From Panopea generosa (lineage: Eukaryota; Mollusca; Bivalvia; Adapedonta; Hiatellidae), in the NCBI GenBank assembly GCA_029582155.1, contig CM055898.1, forward strand, positions 30,768,020 through 30,832,019: a DNA stretch of 64,000 bases, written 5' to 3'. Below the pieces are notes generated by a model. It did no database searches and was not told the origin of the DNA. It saw only the letters and a program-made list of their open reading frames with translations. Both the position numbers and the translations under genes were made by a program. This document shows, one piece after another, positions 58,166 to 64,000 of the stretch. Within the stretch, counting starts at the first letter, position 1. Each line of letters begins with the position of its first letter.

Positions 58166-58723
58166 AATGGCATTCGTGAAAACACTCGGTAAGTGGCTAC
58201 TTCTTTATGTGTAATATGCACGTGATAATTTCATTTAAACTTCAATTTTATATTCTTACATACTTTATCCGTAGGTTCAAACAACTTTTATATTGCTACT
58301 ATACTTTATGAACACTCCTTATACACTGTCTGTTCGAGTGAGTTTTTTGACGGACAGCCAACCATGCTTGATGGATGAAGAAACGCATTTTTCTTCCCTT
58401 GGGCAAGTCGATACAGTTGGATAAAAGTTAAAAACATTTTTTCAGTTTAAAAGTACTTTAAGTATTAAATGAAAATGTTTAATGTTTGATTATTATTAAC
58501 CTATTTCAGGCAGACATCAACGGACGAAAACATGCTGTTACGCTATAACGTCAACTGTGTACTTGATAATGAGTTTTTGCTATAAATGTTATGATACCCC
58601 TGTCATGCCACTGTCATGATATCATCTAATTTTTGACAAGCTGTCTATACCTTATACGGAGAGATACGTCACACGGTTATTAAGAATAAAACTTATGTTT
58701 TGTTCTTACAATGCAAAGTAAAC

Positions 58724-58815
58724 ATGGCGGGTTTTACATGGATATTTGTCGTAGTATTTATTGTTTCGTGTAGTGCCCATCTCGGATATGACCATAGTAA
58801 TGATTATTTACCAAG
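58724..58815 (+). CDS. Candidate first exon with signal peptide, product unknown
   Basis: ATG in a good context ('aaacATGGCG') opens MAGFTWIFVVVFIVSCSA, a clear signal-peptide-like string with a plausible cleavage after SCSA. HLGYDHSNDYLP follows, and then a donor-like 'AGgtatttt' at 58815/58816. The exon would end in phase 2. No matching downstream exon was found before 64000, so the gene would continue far to the right or this is chance. Family not recognised. Confidence 0.3.
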
Positions 58816-59607
58816 GTATTTTATATATTATTAAATATACATTAATATGTGCTCAAATATGCAATCAACATATTCTGAAATAATTTTTTTTCGAGTCAAT
58901 TTTTGTTCCAGATGGTGAAAATTTCGTAGTTTTGCGTCAACTCTCTCCATATCTATGTTTTTTTACTATAACCAATAAGCATACACAAAGACATAATTGG
59001 AAATTCTTAAAATATTATAAGTCGGAAAAAATAAGAGCTTATTTCTTATTATTTTTTTATGGGGTTTTGGGTGAGATTTTTTTTAAAAGAAGTGAATAGA
59101 AGGAAAATCGTATTCGATTAAATATTTTATATATATATATAATGTCCGGTGATATGGCATCTCCTTGTCGGATCCTAGATAATAAGTAGTTTTTTGTTAT
59201 TGTTAAACGTTTTGTTGTTCGCTAAACATAAATTAGGTAGCATTGGTTAATTGGTCAGGAACATTTCCATATTGACAAGTGTAGGTGTCACTCAAATAAA
59301 AACGGCAACAAATACATTTCTTGACATAATCTGCTCCTGTAAAATACGTTCTAAGTTTTTCAAATGCTAAACAATATTTACGTATTAAAACGTAGAAAAA
59401 ATGCTAAAATATATTTTATTTCTTTTCAATACAATTTTTCTAAAAATATTTCTAGAAAAAAAAACCTCTTGTTATCGCTTCATTTCAATAATAACTTGCC
59501 CTAAATGGCGGCATGTGTTTCCTTTTTGTCTTTGTTAATTGGTTTTAACTTAATTGAAACAGCACCGTTTGCCATGCCTTTGTTTGGGTGGTTAAAAAGG
59601 TTCGAAT
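58816..59607. other. Unassigned AT-rich region
   Basis: No gene or clear repeat seen. Confidence 0.4.
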
Positions 59608-59800
59608 GTGGAGCGTGTGATCCAGTGGTAGAACATCGAACCCAGGCTCAGAGGGTCGTGGGTTCGAAGCTCCCCGACGACTTTGTGTCCTTCCGCTTAG
59701 TACTGGTTTTACCCAGGAAGACTCCGAGGGTGATATGTACAGGTTGTAATAGCTTGTTACACAATAGAAGTAAAATGAATAAGTTTAAACTAAAAAGATC
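59608..59800 (+). mobile_element. tRNA-derived SINE, third type
   Basis: An A-box-like 'tccagtggtagaacatc' and B box 'gtcgtgggttcgaagctcccc' are followed by 'tactggttttacccaggaagactccgagggtgata' and 'cttgttacacaatagaagtaaaatgaa'. The 104-codon open frame over it is incidental. Confidence 0.65.
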
Positions 59801-60149
59801 CGATTTTATTTTAATTTGAAAAGAAAAACCAACAACAATGAAGTTATAAAATACCTGTTCGCAGACGAATTGGTTTCATATTCTTCAGTTAAAGACAAAA
59901 TATAACGTAAACAAAATAATACAAACTTTTATTTACATACATCAATATTTTGATGAGAATGGTTTGAACAAAAACATTTTGCGTATTCTAAATTGATCAA
60001 TATTACGAAAAAGCAATGTTTGTAAAGAAATAATGATATGTGTTATAAGTATACATACTGTGCAAGCAATATCATGTATGTGAATGCAAACGTTCAATGT
60101 TGTGTTTCTGCCACATTTGATGACCTAATTACGTACATTGTACACGTAA
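59801..60149. other. Unassigned spacer
   Basis: Nothing recognised. Confidence 0.4.
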
Positions 60150-60415
60150 TTTGTCAGATTGTTATACGTAATTTGTCAGATCGTTATACGTAATTTGTCA
60201 GATCGTTATACGTAATTTGTCAGATCGTTATACGTAGTTTTTCAGATCGTTATATACGCAGTTTGACAGATTGTTATACGCAGTTTGTCAGATCGTTATA
60301 CGCAGTTTGACAGATTGTTATACGCAGTTTGACAGATTGTTATACGCAGTTTGACAGATTGTTATACGTAGTTTATCAGATGGTAGTACGTACATTGTCA
60401 GATTGTTATGCGTAC
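60150..60415. repeat. 22-bp minisatellite ('ttatacgtaatttgtcagatcg')
   Basis: About twelve copies. Left copies read 'acgtaatttgtcagatcg'; right copies read 'acgcagtttgacagattg'. Confidence 0.93.
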
Positions 60416-60587
60416 TTAGTTTATTCATCCATGCCACACGTACACGTCTGACTGTCAATCCAAGTCTAGTGAGTTCGAATACTTGCTCTGTCACCTGCGC
60501 TGTAATGATAGATCAGGAACAGTTTTCCACGATCACGAATCTCGAGCTTGTGTGTGAAATGAGCTCAATGCATCAATACATTTGTTC

Positions 60588-60725
60588 AAGTTTTATAGAA
60601 ATCATCAAAACATTTGTCCATTTCATAGAAATCATCAAAACATTTGTCCAAGTTTCATAGAAATCATCAAAACATTTGTCAAAGTTTCATAGAAATCATC
60701 AAAACATTTGTCCAAGTTTCATAGA
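60588..60725. repeat. Short ~31-bp repeat ('catagaaatcatcaaaacatttgtcc')
   Basis: Four to five copies, one lacking 'aagttt'. Confidence 0.9.
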
Positions 60726-62167
60726 ATTAATTGTTATTGTTCTCTTTTTACATCTGAATGAATCAGATTTACAAATAGATGATTGATCAACTATTGATAC
60801 TTTGTCGGTGTACCTACATTCGCTTATTACATTAGTAAAGCGTGGCGGCGATAGCGTAATGGATAGATTGTTGGCCGCTTAACTTTATTTTTGGACTAAA
60901 TCATATTAAAAAATAAATAAAGTAAGGTTTGTATAAAACTATCTCCAACAAACTGGATCATCTTATTGGACCTCAAACCATATTAAAAAAGCTCCACAAC
61001 CGCTATATTTAGCTGTCCTCAATTTTCAGTATTGCTTTCATCAAAAAGGGCAAACGTTTGCTTGATAAAATAACCAAAAACACCATAAATATATGCTTGC
61101 AAGACAACGACCAGTTTTTAAACATCAAGAGTCCTTTAATTCATGTTTCGTCAAGATGTATAATTTTACTTTAAAATAGTGCTACGTTATTTTATGAAAT
61201 ATATATAGGCGTTGAATAGGCGGATCAAATATTTTCAATCTGGGAAGGTCGAATGAGGATTTTGTAAGTCATAGATGGGGTCCCGAAATTCTAGATGGTA
61301 GAGGCGGTGGCAGTGTTCAAGTATATATATATATACGCCAAGGGATGTATGTTATGTATGTATAAAGAAATGCTTCAAACATCGTAATCAATCAGCATGC
61401 GCGTGTATATAAGAACGAACCAAGGCATGGCTACACCAATGTTCACATATATATCAATAATATATCTTGTTACGTGTATGGCTGTTTATTTCTCTCTCGT
61501 ATTTCCTTCCCTGAGATGATACATCATGTAGTGATAAGTAAAGTTTAATAGTTTCACGTGGTCGCGTATAAAGGCAATTACTGGCTGATTGGCAGAACCG
61601 ACTTGTGGTAAAATTGATGATCTGCGTTTACCAGTTTTTATATTCTTTGTGACAAATAACATTTGCATACATATTGAGCAAAAACAGAAAATGTTAATGT
61701 TTCACCGAACAATAAATCTATTATATGTACTGACAGACGTTCCATCTTAACTTGGTACAATGTACAGAACGTCTAAGCTATACATTTGCTGACAAATCCA
61801 AAAAGTACAAAATATATCATTACTGACTACACATTCTGTCTTCAACTTACAGTTAAAATACACCCATTTTACCGGTTGCGATATTCGGCCTCATTTTAAT
61901 ACACTTTTCCAAACATTTACAATATGTCAAAAACTTTTACAATATCCATACCGCAATATGCTCCCAGCCTTGAACATTTACAATGTACATCCATCCCACC
62001 GTAATTATAAGTGTTTTGAATGTAGCAAACATTTAAAAAAAAATATTAAAAACTTACAACCTGTTTAGCATTTACAATATATTAATATTTATTTAATATT
62101 TACAATGTATCAACCGTTTACAACATGAACTGCCAAATAATTAACTCAGCGGCGGGATACATATTTT
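60726..62167. other. Unassigned AT-rich region
   Basis: Small (TA)n near 61321-61335. A weak tRNA-like start near 60843 ('ggcggcgatagcgtaatgg') has no B box. No gene seen. Confidence 0.4.
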
Positions 62168-63160
62168 TGATACAAGTGGTCAGCGACACGCGGTATGAAC
62201 AAGTGGTCAGACACGCGGTATGTACAAGTGGTCAGTGACAAGTGCTATGTACAAGTGGTCACCGATACGCGGTTTGTACAAGTGGTCAGTGACAAGCGCT
62301 ATGTACAAGTGGTCACCGACACGCTGTTTGTACAAGTGGTCAGACACGCGGTATGTACAAGTGAACAGACACGCGGCATATTCAAGTGGTCAGTGACTTG
62401 CGGTATGTACAAGTGGTCAGACATGCGGTATGTATAAGTGGTCAGACATGCGGTATGTACAAGTGGTCAGACACGCAATATGTACAAGCAAGTGGTCAGA
62501 CATGCGGTATGTACAAGTTGTCAGTGACACACGGTATGTACAAGTGGTCAGTGACAAGTGGTATGTACAAGTGGTCAGCAACATTCAGTTTGTTCAAGTG
62601 GTCAACGCCACACAGTATGTACAAGTGATCAGCGACATGTGCTATATAAAAGTGGTCAGACACGCAGTATGTATAAGTGGTCAGTGACAGGCGTTATGTA
62701 CAAGTGGTCAGTGACACGCGGTATGTACAAGTGGTCAGTGACACGCGGTATGTACAAGTGATCAGCGACATGTGCTATATAAAAGTGGTCAGACACGCAG
62801 TATGTATAAGTGGTCAGTGACAGGCGTTATGTACAAGTGGTCAGTGACACGCGGTATGTACAAGTGGTCAGTGACAAGTGGTATGTACAAGTGGTCAACG
62901 AAACTCGGTATGTTCAAGTGATCAGCGACACACAGTATGTACAAGTGGTAAGCGACATGTGCTATGTACAAGTGGTCAGACACTCAGTATGTACAAGTGG
63001 TCAGCGACACACGGTATGTACAAATGGTCAGCGACACGCATTATGTACAAATGGTCAGACACGCAGTATGTACAAGTGGTCAGCGACACGCGGTATGTAC
63101 AAGTGGTCAGCGACACGTGGTATGTACACGTGGTCAGCGACACGCAGTATATACATGTGT
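62168..63160. repeat. Satellite array E, 25/27-bp units ('gtggtcagcgacacgcggtatgtacaa')
   Basis: About 37 units, with a long form ('cagcgacacg' or 'cagtgacacg') and a short form ('cagacacg'). A block at 62626-62757 recurs at 62758 onward (132-base period). Open frames MYKWSDTQYVQVV (plus) and DHLYIPRVT (minus) are repeat translations. Confidence 0.95.
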
Positions 63161-63838
63161 TTGGTCGATTGTTGAGCATGAAGTTAAACACCTTACACTG
63201 CAAAAACATTACTTACATACATTGACAATGTACACATGCTTGAATATATAATTATATATTACCGTTTATTGACCATCTGTAATCTCAAAATCTTTCGTTT
63301 TAATAGTGTTATTATATTGTACATAATTATATCGCATATTATAACGAAAAAAATGTAAACTTTGCATAATCTAAGCTCAGATGGTTGACGTTGGATGCCA
63401 TCAATTTGAAAATGTACTTTCTGGGAAAAAACACCACGATCGTGTATGTAACTCACGAAACGCAAGTGTGCACCTTCTGGATATTTTTTTTTTCATAGGC
63501 GTGCATGAATGTTCTTATTGTATTCTTTGTGTGTGTTTTGTTTCTTTTTTTCCAAAACGAAAGGGGAAAAACATATACAACTTGCAATTGTATATCATGA
63601 CATGTTTATATCAACCTGTCCTGGGGGATATCACGTGCATGATAAACATGCCATTAATATGCCGACTGCACCGTGTTAGTTGTCACACGTATATTAGTCA
63701 TACATTCACATAGAAAATCAATTAGCTGTACCTTGTCATTACTAGTAGGACATGACGGCTCTGTTTATTGTGTTGTTGTTTGCAAACCAGTTGGAATATA
63801 CTTGGTCATATTGAAGCATATACATTTAATAGCGCGCG
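63161..63838. other. Unassigned spacer
   Basis: No supported gene. Confidence 0.4.
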
Positions 63839-63843
63839 TGCAC

Positions 63844-63892
<49 letters not shown>
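63839..63892. repeat. (CA)n microsatellite
   Basis: About 26 CA dinucleotides with one CG interruption near 63848. Confidence 0.95.
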
Positions 63893-63899
<7 letters not shown>

Positions 63900-64000
63900 A
63901 GAAAGTAAACAAACATTTAATGAGATGTGTCTTCAATATATATTGAACGTCGAAAATTCCTAGCATTTGTGTAGCAATCACGATAGCTATGTGGTAACCC

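Noticed and set aside
60843..60890. tRNA-like gene start ('ggcggcgatagcgtaatgg')
   Set aside because: No matching T-arm or B box downstream.

Overview
The window looks like nuclear DNA of a metazoan, most likely a bivalve mollusc. It is AT-rich and gene-poor, has an intron-split gene, and is packed with tRNA-derived SINEs, non-LTR retrotransposon, hAT and TTAA-type element remains, and dispersed repeats carrying the 'gggccataact' and 'gatcagaatagctcacct' signatures that I associate from memory with bivalve genomes. There are no bacterial-style operons. Roughly a third of the window is tandem repeat.

The one protein-coding gene I can recognise is BORCS5 (BLOC-one-related complex subunit 5, myrlysin). 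It lies on the minus strand in four coding exons between 40868 and 34864. Its splice sites and phases fit, and it encodes a 234-residue protein starting MGS. Its introns hold a TTAA-type MITE (35473-35693), a fivefold internally repeated dispersed element (37199-38262), a SINE tail and a hairpin-ended repeat. Two weaker exon candidates are a signal-peptide first exon (58724-58815, +) and a possible terminal exon (32874-33029, +).

The most striking non-coding structure is at 45468-54390. It is a head-to-tail array of about 1.37-kb units, each with a minus-strand tRNA-Phe(GAA) and tRNA-Gly(GCC) followed by Pol III T-runs. There are seven tRNA-Phe and six tRNA-Gly genes, and the last unit is cut short and ends in a rearranged tRNA-Phe fragment.

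Other tandem arrays are: 1-5105, a ~34-bp family with an 899-bp higher-order repeat that changes into a 58-bp family; 11281-16130, related 'cacttatactta' families with a ~527-bp higher-order repeat; 16413-16628 (54 bp); 17905-18235 (22 bp); 18466-21384 (30 bp, about 97 units, open in several frames on both strands); 60150-60415 (22 bp); 60588-60725; and 62168-63160.

The transposon remains are nested. A LINE endonuclease fragment (23490-24004) is split by a TTAA MITE inside its GD(F)NA motif. A LINE reverse-transcriptase fragment (42700-44400) has a (TA)n microsatellite expanded in frame. A hAT-type transposase relic (29832-31040) is split by a dispersed repeat. A frameshifted gene resembling the vertnin/OTU-like domain family lies at 24341-25441. 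All family assignments come from reading translations by eye; no database search was run.
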